Shown here piece by piece: positions 1 through 15,337 of a DNA stretch of 64,000 nucleotides. The notes below the pieces were generated by a model, which was given only the letters and a program-made list of their open reading frames with translations, was not told the origin of the DNA and did not search any database. The stretch comes from Ficedula albicollis. Its lineage: Eukaryota; Chordata; Aves; Passeriformes; Muscicapidae. Where the stretch lies: positions 26,910,331 through 26,974,330 of the forward strand of contig NC_021674.1 of NCBI RefSeq assembly GCF_000247815.1. Reading direction: 5' to 3'. Both the position numbers and the translations under genes were made by a program. Numbering within the stretch: position 1 is the stretch's first letter; every line of letters begins with the position of its first letter.

Positions 1-3000
1 AGGCATTAGAGAGGCCTTAGAAGGAGATGGCCATCATCAATTTTAAGATGTACTATTCTGCTTGGTTTTCCATACTGAAGATCTTAGAAAGGTGTTTCAA
101 GGACAGTACAGTTGTCTCTCATAGTTGCAATGAAAAAACACGGCATATATAGTAATCATTGAGCTGTTACTGTAAACATCACAAGCTCCAACAGCAACTA
201 CTTTTACATGACAAAGAAGCATCCTACATATTGTTGTACAATCTTGCAAAAGACACCTTATTTTTACATGTCATCTATTAAAAACCTAAGCTTTTCATGA
301 AATAATTCCATAGTAGTGAAATTTGCCATGAGAGCTATTGCATTACCACTACTCACATAATATTCCCTCTTCCTACACTTCAGTCCACAGTAGCTTTTGC
401 ATTCTGCACTGCTGAAGCCAATGAGAATATTGTTACTGGACTTACAAGCATTTGATTTTGCACACAAATATGTACAATAAATACAGTGATTGCATAACAA
501 GGTACAAATGTGACAGTGCAGCAGACCAGCAACTGTAATTTCTACTCTAAGTACTTGTTCCCCATTGTGTTAATGTGTTGTTACAGTTAGACATTACTGC
601 AGCAAGACATTAATTGAATGCCACAGTATTACAAATATTACTCTCTTACCTTTATTCAACAACTCATCAGAAGTCAACAAGCCACACAGACACAAATGGA
701 GCCCAAAAGAACTAGGATTATGACCTATATTGTCATTCCTCAGAAAATGAAGATGTTGACCAATAATATTCCCTTATATTACATGCCAGTCGCAATAAAA
801 ATGTTTTTGACATACCATGCTGCATGTAAGTACTTTAGATAGAAATGCTTGGAAACTTTCAAAGAAAATAAATTATTTAATTAAATTACCAACTATATCA
901 TTACACTGAGATAAATCTAGGAAAGTGCTTCCAGAGCCTGTATTATAGACTAAAGAGGTTCCACACTAAATTCCTTTTTGGAGACTGATTGCTATGTGAG
1001 TGTCACAATTTACCAAGCCAAATTACATGAACTATGTATCTGGACTCCAAAAGATTCCAACATTATTGTTTATGCAAATAACTGTATTGTTTTATTCACG
1101 TTAAATACTGAAAAGATTAAACAGAGGAAATGCTAACACACTACATATTGCTACGAATGTATTTTCTATCCAAAATTTTACAGAGTACATACACCAAAAT
1201 TGTCCCAGGTGCCAGAAAATAAACATAAAAATGAGTATAGTGATATACCTCATTTACTATCTACCTATCTCGCATATTCAAAAAGGAATTTCAAGCAGGA
1301 ATTCATACACTTCGTCTGCTTGTTTTTCAGTTGAAAAGTCGAGCAGCTGTTACTTGGGTAAGCGCAATCTCAGGCAAGGGAGCTGCAATACTCAAACTGG
1401 TAACAGTAAAGAAGGAACAAGCCATGTGCCTTGGGCAACAGCTCTGCAGTTGCTCCAGGACTGCCAGGGAACAGAACGTGGTTGCCCTGCTCTCCTCTGG
1501 CTGCCCGCAGAAAGCAGAACACCTTCAGTCTGTGTGTGCTGACCCCGCCACAGGCACCGCCTGCCTTCACCCTCCCAGCAGCAAACACAGGGCTCTGTGT
1601 GCACAGAAAATGCTGGGGAAACAAAGCCATCAAAACTTGCACTTCAGAGCACTGCTTTAGCGACACTGCACCTAGAACTGAATGTAATCTGCTGTGTTGG
1701 TATAAACCCAAGGTCTCCACTGCAAGCAAGTCTGTGTAAACACTCCACTATTTTTTGGCACCGAGTTGTGGACTCCTACTCTGATTCCTCTCACTGCCTT
1801 CTCTTAAGATAGGCAGCACAGCTCTTTGTAAACGAAGTTAAAAATATTTGTTATTGATTTGAATTATCATAGTTAATTTCTTGAAGGGTGAATCCTGTAT
1901 CTCCACTAAAGTCAGCAGGAATATTTCCATGGGCTCATTCTACTCAAGACAATTTGACATGGAAAATATTAAATAATTTTAACTTTTTAATAAAGATTTA
2001 TTTAAATAAATTATTGACGTGTCCCTTCTGCTTTGAGAAGGGCATCTGGGCAGAAACAACAAGCTACCTGCCAATGCATCTAATTTATTATCTCAGTGAT
2101 GCTGAGTGCACCATTCTCCACACTTCTGCAAGTTAGACCACTTGCAGCTATAGGTGTGCAGGCAAACCCCACAGCTGTAAAGCTTCCTAACAAAAATATT
2201 TAGACCCAGCTACACTTTAAATAAGGTAGTCTGGTGAAATGATGGTAAGGGTGCTAAGGCACCCCAGCCAAACCTGGGCTTGGGCATAGGATAGAAAAGG
2301 TTGACAAACATTCTTGAAAGAGCAATGCAGAGGACTGCTATAGCAGCAGCTTTCAGCTATGTTTGCTTCCCAAAGAGCCATGAGGTCAGACTGATTAAGG
2401 GAGTCCAGGGACATTTCACCAATAGCACAAACCCCAAAATCTTTTTGTTTCTGCTCTGCTGAGTTAAAGTACACAGGCAGCAGAAGCAACTGATAATAAT
2501 TTTTGTTTCCAGCTTCAACATCCATTATTTCACGTTTACACCTCTTGTAGCTTCTTGTATCAAAGCCTAAAATTCCTAATAACTCAGTGGAAATTGCACA
2601 TCAAATTCAGTGTCTCCCATATTACTGCAGATGTTACTTTTCAGAAGAATAAGAGGTCCAATAATTAAAGTTCTCATTTGTTTGTGTTGGCAGGACTTAA
2701 GATGCTGTTCTTTGATATAAAGGCAAAATAGCTGAAAAACTCTGTTTAAAGAATCTCACAATTTTCAAGACAGGAAATAAAGAATATTTTAAAAATTACT
2801 TATGAGGCACTAGGTTACACCTTCTAGAACAAAAAAAAAAAAGTATCTCACCAATATCTCAGCATATCTAGTAACAAAGAAATAGAATCCTTCCATATGA
2901 AAACTGGTAAAAATGAAGAGTGAAATTCTGATTCCACCAAGGTTCACGCAAAACTGGCACTAATAAAATAACTCCATGAAACTTTGCTACTCATTTCATT

Positions 3001-6000
3001 GAAAACAATTTCACTCACATTCTCTTTAAAAAGAAAAGCTAAATTCAAATTAATGGGGTATCTGTATTTTTATAGGAAGCTTCTCCCAAAATAGTTCAGA
3101 ATATAACAGCAGTAACTTCCTATTCCTACCTCACCAGGAATTTACAGTTTTACCATCCTAAAGGTCTAACAGAGTCTTGCATGGATATATCCCACTTCAC
3201 ATAGTCTATAGACTATCTCTTGCATTTCTGCAAGCTCTGCTCCTCACAACCTAGCTTCACAAAGAAGAAAGCAAAAGTATTTTAGGATAGTTTTTGAATG
3301 CAGCAACAGAGGTTTTGTTGCTGGGAGGAAGAGATGAATATGAAACAAAAGAAGCAGCGTACAAGCAATACACTTGGACCAGGGGTAGAATGAAACAGGG
3401 CAGGAGACAAACACGAATACTTGACCAGGAGCACAGGAAGTAACACAGGCTTTATGCAGTGTCCCTAACAAGTGAATAACTTCCCCTTGAAGGAATGCTG
3501 GATCTGGCTGCTGTGTTCTTACAGTTGCCTTCCATGGATGACACTGTCATTTGGGTCAATTGACCAGGTAAGCTGCTATACATGTGCAGTGAGGAACCTT
3601 AGGAACATTACTCATTATCAGTAGAATTCAGCCTATCTTGTGAAAGTTACATATGCATTTATGCTTGCTATTATCATTACACACAGCTACTTAATATCAA
3701 AATCCATAGCCTGAGTGGACATCAGAGTTTTCACATAGAATTCTAAATGAAACCAGGAAAGAAGTCAAAAATCACAGGTCGAACATCAAGCACTGCAACT
3801 TAGCTTCTCAAGTTGAACAGATGGTGTTATCCTTTCCCATGCCAGCAACAGTGCTGGAAATTCCCTTCATTGTTAAAAGATGCAAATTGAAGAAGAAATT
3901 AACCCAAGCTCTAGTGTGAACAACACTATCTTAAGATCATAATTGGCTTCCAAAAAAAAGAAAAAATATCAAGGTGTTGAGTCACAATTGTAAAAGGTAC
4001 TAGACTGGCAGCTTCAAAATTATTCAGCAGTTCAAATTAATTAAGGATGCAGCAAGCTTCTAGAAGTAACTTTTCTAAAAGTAGCTACTTCTGGCACACA
4101 AGCATGAGACTCCAGCAAAATTAAAAGACTCTTCAATGTAAAAAAATTATTACTTCCAGGCTAAATTCAAAATTAGGTAGCGCTACCATAGAAGCTTAAA
4201 TCAGAGGACAAATAGTTTTTTCCTGCCATTTCATTATAGGGACTCGCCTCTGCTCTCCACACTATTTTAAAAGAAGATTTGATAAGGTGAACTGGAATAT
4301 AAATACACAGGATTACTTATAAGACATGCCCTTACTGCAGGCACTATGCTTACGACTACTGCTTTTCTGTACAAACACCTCCTAGTAAGAATACCCAAAA
4401 CCCAAAGCCTCAAGTAGAATGTCTAAAGAAACAGCCCTCATTGGGTTAAAAACGTTTATGTTATGATCTTCACAAGAAAAGGAAAAGTTCATATACCTGA
4501 TTGTACTACTGGAAATTTTTAACGATTTTCCCAGTTTGGTTTTGGCATATCTAAGCAAAGAAGCATTGGACTGCTGCACAAGTAACCCAGCTTAAAAAAT
4601 TTGTCCTCTTCCTTTCATGCAAGTTTTACAATCAAACAGTCAAAGCTGTACAGGACTTGGAAATGAGTCCTTCCAAGAACACAACTAGAGTCTCCAGTAA
4701 CTAAAAGAAATGACTACACATGTTACAGTGTGTGGTAACATTATGCTCCGTTATCATGGCCACACACTTGTAATAACTAAACTCAAACAGATTAAATTAG
4801 AAGAGATGTGTAAACATTAATTGTATCAATATGTAATCCAGGAGAACACAGGTTTGCCTCCAGCACCCAATGAAACATTTGCCAATGACTGTATAATTTG
4901 ACTGTCTGATGTAAGGCTCTAACCTCTCTCGTGCAGACATCTGACTTCTGTACAAAAAGCTAAACCCAACTCACCTGAACCTGCTGTTCTAGACATCTGC
5001 TGTGTCCATCACAGGCAGCAAAATAATTTCAGCAAGAAGTCTAACTGGTTACTGTTGGTATAACATTAAGATAATGGATTTTTGTCCCTAGGTAATAACA
5101 TTACACATGAAAGTAACAGCAAAAATTGCAATATTTGACATGTTGGAATTCAATAGCGCCTCCCTCCCTAAATTGCTAGGGATGAATACACCTTGCATAG
5201 GCACATCAGTTCCTAGAAGCACATCAGTGACATGCACGACTCAAAGAGGATTTTTGATACTTCAATGAGACTGTTCTGGAGGGAAACAGCCCATCTTCCT
5301 TTTAAATAGCTGCTCCATCTGCCTTCATGGTTTTGTTTTCCACCTCTTGTCTTTGCTTATCCCAGTGTCAGAAGTCCATCTACTTCACATTACTGAGAAA
5401 ACCCAGATTGTATCAACATCATCATCTGATGGGATGAAATACACCAGCTCTTTTTTTCTTTGCTAATTTGTGCTTGGAACAGATAACAGTGATTAAAGAT
5501 GTATGAGACCTAGGTAATACTCAACTTTTGTAAATTAACCTCTTTCCACTACCTTCTAAGTAAAATCATTTACAAAACCACCCCAAAACCAGATAACACA
5601 ATTCACTTCTTTTTGTGAAATACCTATTACAACAATTTTTTTTATTTTACCGTGCATTAAAGTGAAACCAACTGTCTTGGGGCAGAGGAGAAGAGCATTT
5701 TGCCCCCAAACAGACTACTCAGATGTGGCACTGAACCCCACAGCCAGCCAAGAAACCTGGCCTTGCAAGTGCTCTCCTGCATGCCATTGAGCCACTCCCA
5801 TCCTGAGCTCCTGGCTGGGAATGGTAATTCCACCCAGGACCTCATAAATATTTCTCCTGTGTAAATTATGTGAAAATGGCGACACTGTACTGAAAAAACT
5901 GCAACAGATCAGTATTTCCAAAATAAGAATTGAATTAAGAAGGAAGTCCTGACCAGATGGAATAAACAGGATAGACTAGAGGTCCCCAGTTTGCTGATCT

Positions 6001-9000
6001 GGCTTTCTCCCGAACTTGGGAACGCAAACCATCAGCCTTGCTTTTTGGCACACTCGCAGATGTGAGGTAACAAAGCAACAAAGCAAGCCACCTTTATATT
6101 AGTCTCCAGGTAACCCTGACTGCCAAGGAATTCATAGCTTCGTTCCATGGACAGTGGAAAAGACACTAATGATTTATCAAGCTATCTTCAAGGTAAAAAT
6201 TCGTCTTTCTCTCACAAACACACCAGCACTCACGAGCATTTGACCAGCTATACACCATGACATTTTATACATGAAACAAAGAGTGTCAGGAAAAACAGGC
6301 AAGGATTCCTGCACCTCTCTAGGCTACTGACAACAAGAGGTGTTCTATCCATTACAAAACCAGAGAAGTGTTGTGTCTCTCTACTATCTATCTAGCTAAA
6401 GAAAAAAAATGTAAGAAAAACAAACCCATGCATAGAAATACTCCACCTGGTTAGATACTGCCTGTATATTTTAATTAAAATAACATACACTGTAGATAAT
6501 ATCATATTTTAAAGACAACTGGACCCATACAGAAAAAACATTTATCATTTAACTTGGTCACACTGGTTAGGCTCACTGAACAATGGTTATATTGATAACA
6601 CTATGCTGCAATGTGGTATAAGGTTTTCTAGGCACCATTTTAGGATGGCTACTTTCAAAGGAACGAAGACAGGCATCAACTAAAATTGTTCCCCTTCCAA
6701 AACAGTATCGATGCAATATTAAAGTGCTATATTATGCAATATTTCTCAACCCAAGCAAAACATGAATTCATAATATATAGAAACATGTATTAAGAAAAGC
6801 ATAAAATGTACCAGTACTTGGCAACTTGGGCCTTGCAAATCAAAGAACAACCTCCTTCCAGTCTTATGTTGCTGGAAGGCTTAAAAAGCTAAAGCAATTC
6901 TTGGCAGAAATTAAGCAGTGGAAAGAAGCAGAGCATTAGCATTCACATGAATCAGTCAAAGCCACACAATACATGAAATTCTATAGTGTGTGCTATTTGG
7001 CTTTGAAATTTGCTATACATAGAAAATAGGCATTTTTTTCTCATTTGGAGATTAAATATTTTCATTTTTAAAAAGAGCACTGATCAGTACCCTTCTTCTA
7101 GGTCCCAAGACATTTAAAAACTCTGAAATTAACTATGATGCAGTAGCCATTACAATGAAAAATATAAATATGTTTGCTAATATCTTGCTCAAATTCTACC
7201 TGTACATTTTTCACAAAAATCAGTCCTTACATGCCAAAGAACAGATGAATACAACTCTATAAGGCTTGTTTTTCACTTGTCTTCACTTTTTGAAAAAGCA
7301 AGGTTTAAAATAGTCCAAGTGGCCATTGCAAAGAACTGTTCCAGGAATGCTTTGAACAAAAGTGCAAGTGATACTTCAAACTCATCCATCTCCATCGAAA
7401 GCAGATTTGGAAAGCTAAGTGGAAAAAGGTTAATCTTTGAGAAATCACACATCCCCACAAGGACAATCAGCGAGGAAGGAGGGAGGACAAGCTGTATAAC
7501 TCCTCAACAACTAGCATGAAGTTGCAGCATAATACCAAAATGTTCATTATCCTTACAAGTTCCAGACACCTCTGTAGGCTGCATGTCCTGAAATGGTCTC
7601 TCTCTCTTCTATCTTGCCCCATCACTTTGCTCCCCATAGCCACAAAGGGACCGAGGGATGGGTTCACTATCACTCCCCACTGCCAGATAATTGCACTGTG
7701 TGCTCCCAGTGACCACGAGAGGGGCTGGCTGAGCTTCCCCACTGCATCAGCTCCCACTTGTGACTTGCAGCAAGAGCATTCCTGACAGCAGCCACCCCTG
7801 AGTTTCCTCTCACTGGTTTCCTATGGGACAGCTTCAGCAGCTCCTGCCACAGCAAGTCTTCCTCTCAGAGTTCCTCTAAGCCCTTACAAAGGCAGATATC
7901 CTGGTGCAGTCAGAGGAAGAGTCTGTTTGGCAGCACTCTGGTTGTACCTTCAAAGCCTAAACTAGCTCAGTTTTGAGTCAATGCAGCTATAAATCCCATC
8001 TTCATATGGGGTTAATATGATTCCTTATTTTCCAACCGGCAACTTATTGCCAACTAGCAACTAATTCCCATGTAAAGATACTAAACAAAATTTAAGATAA
8101 ATGGCTGCCTGTCCCTAAGTAAAACACCTTGTCACAGAATAGCTCAATGTTCAGTAAGAAATGTACTCCTTTTTTGTGCCATGACAGAATATCAGGGGTG
8201 AATTCACCATGACAAAAAAGTAACAAGCAGCACTCATCTTATTTCTCTTCTAGACGTATTCAGGCTTTCCATGCTAAAAATTATAAAGCAAGATGAAAGG
8301 GCACATCTAACTGAAATCCAGCTAAGCTTTATTCATCCTAAACCTCTGGCTGTGGGTGAATAGCACTGAGAGGCATTTGAGATTCTTCTGCTCCCTCTGC
8401 ACACCTGATTTGCTAACCCTGAAGCATGAAGTTGGCATAATTTTATGAGAATTTTTTATTACTATAATCTCACAATTAATCTATCTAAATCAGAGGAAAA
8501 AAAGGAGGTAGGATGGGAAAAGATACACACAAATCTCACTGCACTAACAAATACAATGCTATTTGACAGACCATATGGCTGGCACAGTATTCTTCTTGGA
8601 AGAAAATCCTCAACATACCACAGAAGCCTTAGACAGGTTGAAAGCCCACCAGCCATCCTCATGCATCCTTCCCTTTCTTCTCCCACAACTAAAAAAAGAC
8701 TCAGAAAAAATATAATCCTCAACTAGGCATATAAACAAGTATTCAATCAGACATCAAAATAAAGCAAATAAAACAGAGAGAAAGTGCAATAGCTGTAACT
8801 TGGGTGCCTATCAGTCAGCACAGCTCTCCTACAGGCAGGAACCTGGAGGATCACACTCTCCTGCTGTGAGCAAATCTCTGGGTGCCTGGCCAGTGCCAAG
8901 CAACTCCCTCAAGGCCCTGGGCATGACCAGAAGGAAGCATTCTTTCTGATAAATGGAAAACACAAGTTTTTCTTAGAGCTCTACCTTCCTTCCAACACTT

Positions 9001-9751
9001 CCACTCACTCTGATCAAATGGCAGCCGCTCTTCCCACCCGCCAGACCAACACCTCTGTCCATGTCTGCTCTCAACAGCAGCACCTCAACTGCAAGGGCAT
9101 CTAAACCAAGCTTAGTCTGTCTGCCTTGTACAGCAAAGCCAGATGGAGATGCTGGTTTCAAAGCTGTAGCTTCCGAGCAGTCCCACCAGGTTTTAAGACA
9201 AGTGTAAACTTGACTGCTGAGCAAGGGAGAATCGAACAGTCAGCATCTTACACAGCCAGGCCCGTATATGGATGTTCTTAATATGGCACTTGGTACTCTG
9301 CTACTAGAGACACATAAATATTTTATTTTTGGATTACAAGGGCTGCAAACAAGGTATGCCAACTAATGTCAAACAGAATAGCTTTACAAATTCCAGGAAA
9401 GTTACGTGCAACGTTTAGACAACACATACCCAACAACAGGCTTATTCGTAGTTACAGTAATAGGAGACGAGACATATACTCAAAATAAATGACCCCACTG
9501 GAAAATTCGAAGCACATTACTATAATTAAGCTAGAACATTTTCTGCAAAGTCATATTATGTAGACTTTTTAAAGTAAGGTTTATATCTGTTCATAAATTT
9601 TGGTATTGAGACATCATAAACTTTATTTTTCCAACATTTTAAAATACTATCTAGCACTGTTCCTCAACAGATTAGTTTTAAATTCCTTTTAAAAACATTT
9701 TGGGTAAAACTAGCTGTCAAAAGTTTATTAATGACAATGACATAATATTGA

Positions 9752-9765
9752 ACTCATATATGAGT
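9752..9765. repeat. 14-bp perfect palindrome
   Basis: ACTCATATATGAGT is its own reverse complement. It is in intron 1 of PRKCE with no flanking element; it may be chance in A+T-rich DNA. Confidence 0.6.
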
Positions 9766-12700
9766 AACTCTTTTGAGCAACTAAAAAAAGCACTGTTAGG
9801 CACTATGCTTATACATATCCCTCACATAGGGCATAGTACTGTCTCTGCAGGTATATGATTCTCCAAGCCCCTTTTTTGACTTCTACTTCATCTCCAGTCT
9901 ATGAATGAAGGTAAAATTGCCTTATAATCAAAGACCTCTGTTGATGAAGGTGCATTGTTACTGCACACGAGTTTCAGCCTCTACTATGACACCTATGCCA
10001 TACTCCCTTCTCCTAATCTACCTGCAAATCCCATAGGGTCTTTAGTTCATTAGGGCTTATCAGTTATATTTATTTGGATCCACTGCATCCACTTGTTTCT
10101 GGGAAATCATCTTCTGTAGAGGGAAAAAAATGTTACCTATTTAGCACATCCTATAGATAAAAATAATACAAGTTTTACGTAATTAGCAGCTGCAATACTT
10201 TTAGAGGGAATTTGAAGTACAAAACTATTATTTATTCATTTTCTTGCTCAAACAATGGAATGTTGCTCAGCGATCTGTCACTGGCACACTTTTAAAATTA
10301 AACACTAGAAATAAATGGCCTTAGGTTAAATAAAATAATCCAGCAAACAAAAGCAAAAACAGAGCAATCTCAGCCACATAGCCCATTTTCATCCTTATCT
10401 AGCTCTAGCCAACACCCACTTCCACAAAGAACTAGAAGAAAAAAGCAGGCTCTGCCGTATGTCCCGGAGGTTTGCAAATCTGGGCTGTTGAACAGCAGGA
10501 ACTGGCAAATTCCCGAAGTGCAGAGTCCTAAAAAAGACGCCTGCCAGATACTTCCCTCCCCTACTCCAAAGAGGCTCCAATTCACTGCCTTCCACAGCCT
10601 GCATCTCTGGTGAAAAGGCTCTACTTCAGCATGTATTTAATCGCAGTAATATTCAGTGTCTGCACAAAATTGTTGCACTCCACCACAGCTGAGCGTGGCA
10701 TCACACCTGCCACGTTCACAAAACACTTTTGCCCAGTTCCCAAAACATCCAGCTCCTAGGTGTTCTTTCACTGCCTTTAAATTGAAGGCAGAGAGTGAGA
10801 GAGCACACAAAAGAAAGTGGGAAAAAAAAAAAAAGAGTGAAAGCAAACATATACAAAAAGTACATGCAGAGCCAGATTTTTTTTCATTGTGGAGTTTCAA
10901 ATATTCACCACTCAAAATTCAAACCAGATTTTTAAGAACCTAGGCCCCAGTGGTTTCTATTGTGATAGTTAACAATTTGAGAGTTAAACAGATTTGAACA
11001 ATCCAATCAGTTATTTAGTTAACAGCTAATGAACTCTACTAAAAAAAAAAAAAGCCCTCTTGCAACTTAAAACCACATTTCTTTGCACACAAAACACTTT
11101 GCAAAAAGTCACGCTCTATATTTTGCAAATTCTTGCTATTTATTTTAGAAAATATGAGAAAATCTCTCATAGCTGGGGCTTTTTTTTCCACAATATGTCA
11201 CTTTCCACACAGCTGTGAGAGATGAATTGTGGCAGTGAAGTTCATGGTAAGGATGAGATTTTGAGTAGAGGAATTCCTGTTCACTGAAGGTCATGCGTCA
11301 GAAATACCCTTTTCAGTATATCAGGCTTTAAAAGGACAACACCTCACTTCCTGGTCAGAGCTGAATCTGCTGTGAATTTTCAAAATAACACTGCTGTGTT
11401 TTTAGTGGTTCAGTTTGTAATGGCTAAATCTGCAGTTAAAAACCCCCAAAGCCCAACAACAACAAAAACAAGGCTATCATCCTGTAGCTGGCTGCACTCA
11501 GTATGTCTGCTTGTGGTTTACTTGCAGAAAACTTCAATAACAGAGGAATTGCTTTATTTTAAGGAGCAGGGGGAAAGTAATATTTTCCCATTATGATCTG
11601 TTCCTATTTATCTTTAGACACACTTCTGTCAGGAGGGAATATAAAGTACTTTTGAGTTTTAATATTTATTTTATTTGCAAACCATTTTATTTTTTACTTG
11701 AACACAAAGGCAGAAAACAAAACAAACTCAGAGAGAAAAGAAAGCTATGACTATATTTTCTCCACCCATTGCCAAAAACACTACAAAGAATGGAAAAAAC
11801 AATGTCTCACTTTAAGCCCCAGAACTGGTTAATCAAAGCAGTTGATGATCACACACACCAGCTGGGGAAAAAAATGGTTTTCTATCCATACTGTACTCAT
11901 AACTGCTACCTCTGGCAGCCTCAGACGGAAAACAGGAACTGCCATGCTCCTGTCAGAGGTCTGCAGAGTGAGGAAATCTTCCAGCAACCCCCACAAAATG
12001 CACTGAGCCAAGGTGCAAGAAACCTCCTAGTGGGCAGCTACTGAGAGACCAGAGCAGCAAGGACACAGCAGTGACCTGATCCTCTCAGCATCTATTTGGA
12101 TGCATCATCACCTGAGGATGAGCTATAAGCTGGGACTGGAGCCATCAGGAGAGCCTACACAATTTTGTAATTCATGTAATAAGGCCTTGGTATCAAAGAT
12201 ACAGTCCTCTATATAAGCAAATTTTATAAATCATCCATGTGGAATAAGTTTGGTATAACCTAATAACCTTTCAGCACATCTTGTGAGCATACTTTTGTGC
12301 CAGGTTATGGGACCACACTACACTCAGATTGACTCATAAGACCTCAGTGGATTGTGCATGGCCTGTGATAAGCTTCTCACAAGCATTTTGACAACAATAT
12401 CAAGGCTCATTTATCAGTGACACACAATTCTCTGAGGTAATATTGAGGTACTTCAGACATGATGTGGGGATTTTTTTTCAATTATGATCCCAGTTTTCTC
12501 TTCCTGCTCAGGCAATATTACTTAGCAGGACCAGCAGTCCAGACAGCTCTGATTCACACTCTCCTGCAGAAAGCAAGTGGCTGAGCTTTACCACCTTCAT
12601 TTAAGAGAAGCAGCACTCAGTTCCTAGTCAGATCTTCAGATAAGCACACAGGCTTTAAAAAAAAAAAAAAATCTCCAAACAATAGTCAATCCTGGTGCTC

Positions 12701-15237
12701 CACATTACCTTGAAGGAAATTTCCTTCCATGCAAGTGTCTCCCACCAGGCTTTCAACCGACCTGTCTCAGTGAGAAGGGTTTTACAGACAATAGAGTGAC
12801 CCAATCCAAACTAACCAACTTATCACTATTGAGTAGTCCTCTTCATGAGCTAGAGCAGGAATGAGAGTCACAGAGAGTGTGCCTCTTCATCCATCTTTTA
12901 TTCCACAGATGCTATGGAAAAGGAGGATATTTACCTGGCTCTCTGGGCTCTTTAAAAGATGGTGGAGGGAAGGAGAGGAAGCAGGGGGAGGAGAGGGGAG
13001 AGGGACAATAGGAACATTTAGCCCTAATATTCAAAACCAGCACAAGGTACCTTTAAAGCTCTACAGGTATCTGGGCTGCCCTTTTGAAGCTAAGTCTGCC
13101 AGTCAAAAATATCACACAGTTACTCAAACAAAATAGATCTTTCCCAGGCTTTAATCCACACAGGCCTGCTGCAGGAAAAGGTGGTTTTACCTTCTGTTTC
13201 AAAATTAGTTACTAATATTTGCCAAATTTCTACATGATCTGTACAGTGAAGAGGAAGATTTTGTCTGGTCTTTTCTCAGTAGGCAGTCTGAAGCACATTT
13301 ATTTTTACTCTGAGAACCAAGATATTCAAAGCACATTCTCCAAATGCTTCAGAGGAAGTTCTCCTTATCAGAAGTCTTTAGGGAAGTCCTGTATACCACA
13401 TACTTGGGATCAAAAAGATGCAACATGAAGTCTATAACCTAAAGGAGGTTAAATATGCAACTACCAGCATAGCCCCCTTTTCAGCATTGCTTTACAATAT
13501 TAAGATCATCCTTTAGGTAAGTGGAAAAACACTGGCTACAAAATACTGTCTTATCCCAGATGGTGATGTCATGATTATGTAATATTATCCTCCAAAGATT
13601 ACTGTATATTAAAGAATATGCTGTATTTCCCAGGCTCTTCCCTTGCATAACTTCCCAGGTGATTTGCATCATTGAACAATGGGAAACAAGGCTCTCCAGG
13701 CTTGACAGGATACTGCCTCCCCCTACACAAGAAGTGACTTTTCTTGCTCATTAAACTTGGGTTCATCTCCCTGTGGTCTCCCAGAAGATTTCACCACACA
13801 CCAAGTGAACAAACTTGCCCTAGCAAACAATCCCCCACCCAAAGGATCATAGCCCAGGATCTGTACTCCAGCTGTTTCCTGGGTGCTGTCAGTCCTGGGG
13901 AAAGGAGGCACTGTTTCTCTGCAGCACAAGGAAGGCTCTGAAGCCTTGTGATTAATTAAGCATGGTCAGCTTGACTCTCCTCAGGAGGAATGAGGAAACA
14001 GAGGTAGAAGAACCTGTTTGATGAAACTTTGAGCACTGAAGCCTGAGGCAGGAGCTTTGGTAGAATTAAACACTGTTTCTTTCCTCCCCTTTGCCTCCAA
14101 TTAGTTTATAACTCATATACTGGCAGGGTCAATGAACACACAAGTTCTAGTCAAGACACAGAAAACAGAGTAAGAAACAAACCCTAGAAAAGATATAATA
14201 TAATCAGAATCCCTTTGAATCAAGGTAGTGCAAGCCTTCTGTACAAGCACAGACTTAGAATTTCAGAAAAAAAAACCAAACCAACCTTCATATCTATCAT
14301 GATGTTAAAAGCTCCAGTATTATCTCAGATAAGATTTCTACTTCTACCTGCTACAATAACCAGACACAAAAATTTCAGCCATTTTCTAATCATAATAGCA
14401 ACAAATTATGACAAGACTAAATCAGTCTGACTACTGTATGTACATTTTTCAGCTCATGCTTAAGGCATATAGATTTCCTTCCACAACTTCTAAAAACTAC
14501 TGTGAAGAAGCAGTTTTCCCCTTAAGCATGACTAGCAGTGAAGTCTCATTATTCTCACCCTTAGTTCAAATAATGCCAACAATGACTGCAGTCATTGGTA
14601 GCAAATTAACCTCACAGGGACAGTAAAGTATGTACCAGTGGGAGAGGAGAAATCTTGTCCAAACATTCTTTACAACTTCTCAACCTCCATGCACAACATG
14701 GCATATTGAGCTGCCCATACAACATGAAAGGCTCCAATGAAAGTCAAAACAGTTAAATGTGAAGGGCTTTGCAATTCATGTGAAAGTGAAGAATTACACC
14801 AGTACATGCTTCTTTACCCAAAGGTCTTGATTGTGCATTCAATACTTTCATCAAATTGATATCTACTTAGGAATCTGCTGATGGAAAGTACTACACAAAC
14901 TTGGTGTATTTTACTGTACATAAGGGGAAAAACATGGAAAAATGCTCTTAAACATGACAGTGAAATTGAAGAAGGACCTTCCTTTTGTCAGTAAGCATTT
15001 GGTATCTTGCTTCATCCCCTTGATCTCATTTTCATATTCAAATTCTAATTGGGACAGCAGACAATGAAAATATGAAAGTGATACAGTCCCAGTAGATCAG
15101 TTTCTATCCTTACTCAAGTGCTATACATGTCTGTGTACATACAGAGCACTGATGATAAGCACCACAAGCAATATTGGTACTCAAAAAAAGCTGACAGCAG
15201 TAATCTAATTTTACTTCAGAGGGTAGATCTAATCTTG

Positions 15238-15337
15238 GGACCTGATCCTGTCAGGAACCAAGAGCCATAAACTTACTGGAAATCAAGCAAGCTCAGCATT
15301 TCACTGAAGACACTCAGCACCTCACAGGTTCAAGTCC
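15238..15337. repeat. Decayed palindromic interspersed repeat
   Basis: The left arm at 15238-15255 (GGACCTGATCCTGTCAGG) pairs imperfectly with the right arm at 15320-15337 (reverse complement GGACTTGAACCTGTGAGG), about 15 of 18 matches. The interior carries CTGGAAATCAAGCAAGCTCAG and CACTCAGCACCTCACAGG. These resemble old palindromic repeats common in turtles, crocodilians and other amniotes, built around a 'cctgatcctg ... attgaaatcaatggg ... ctcagcacct' pattern. I recognise the pattern but cannot give a reliable family name. Confidence 0.55.

Noticed and set aside
15321..15337. GGTTCAAGTCC, resembling a tRNA B box
   Set aside because: No A box or cloverleaf fits around it; it is the right arm of a palindromic repeat.
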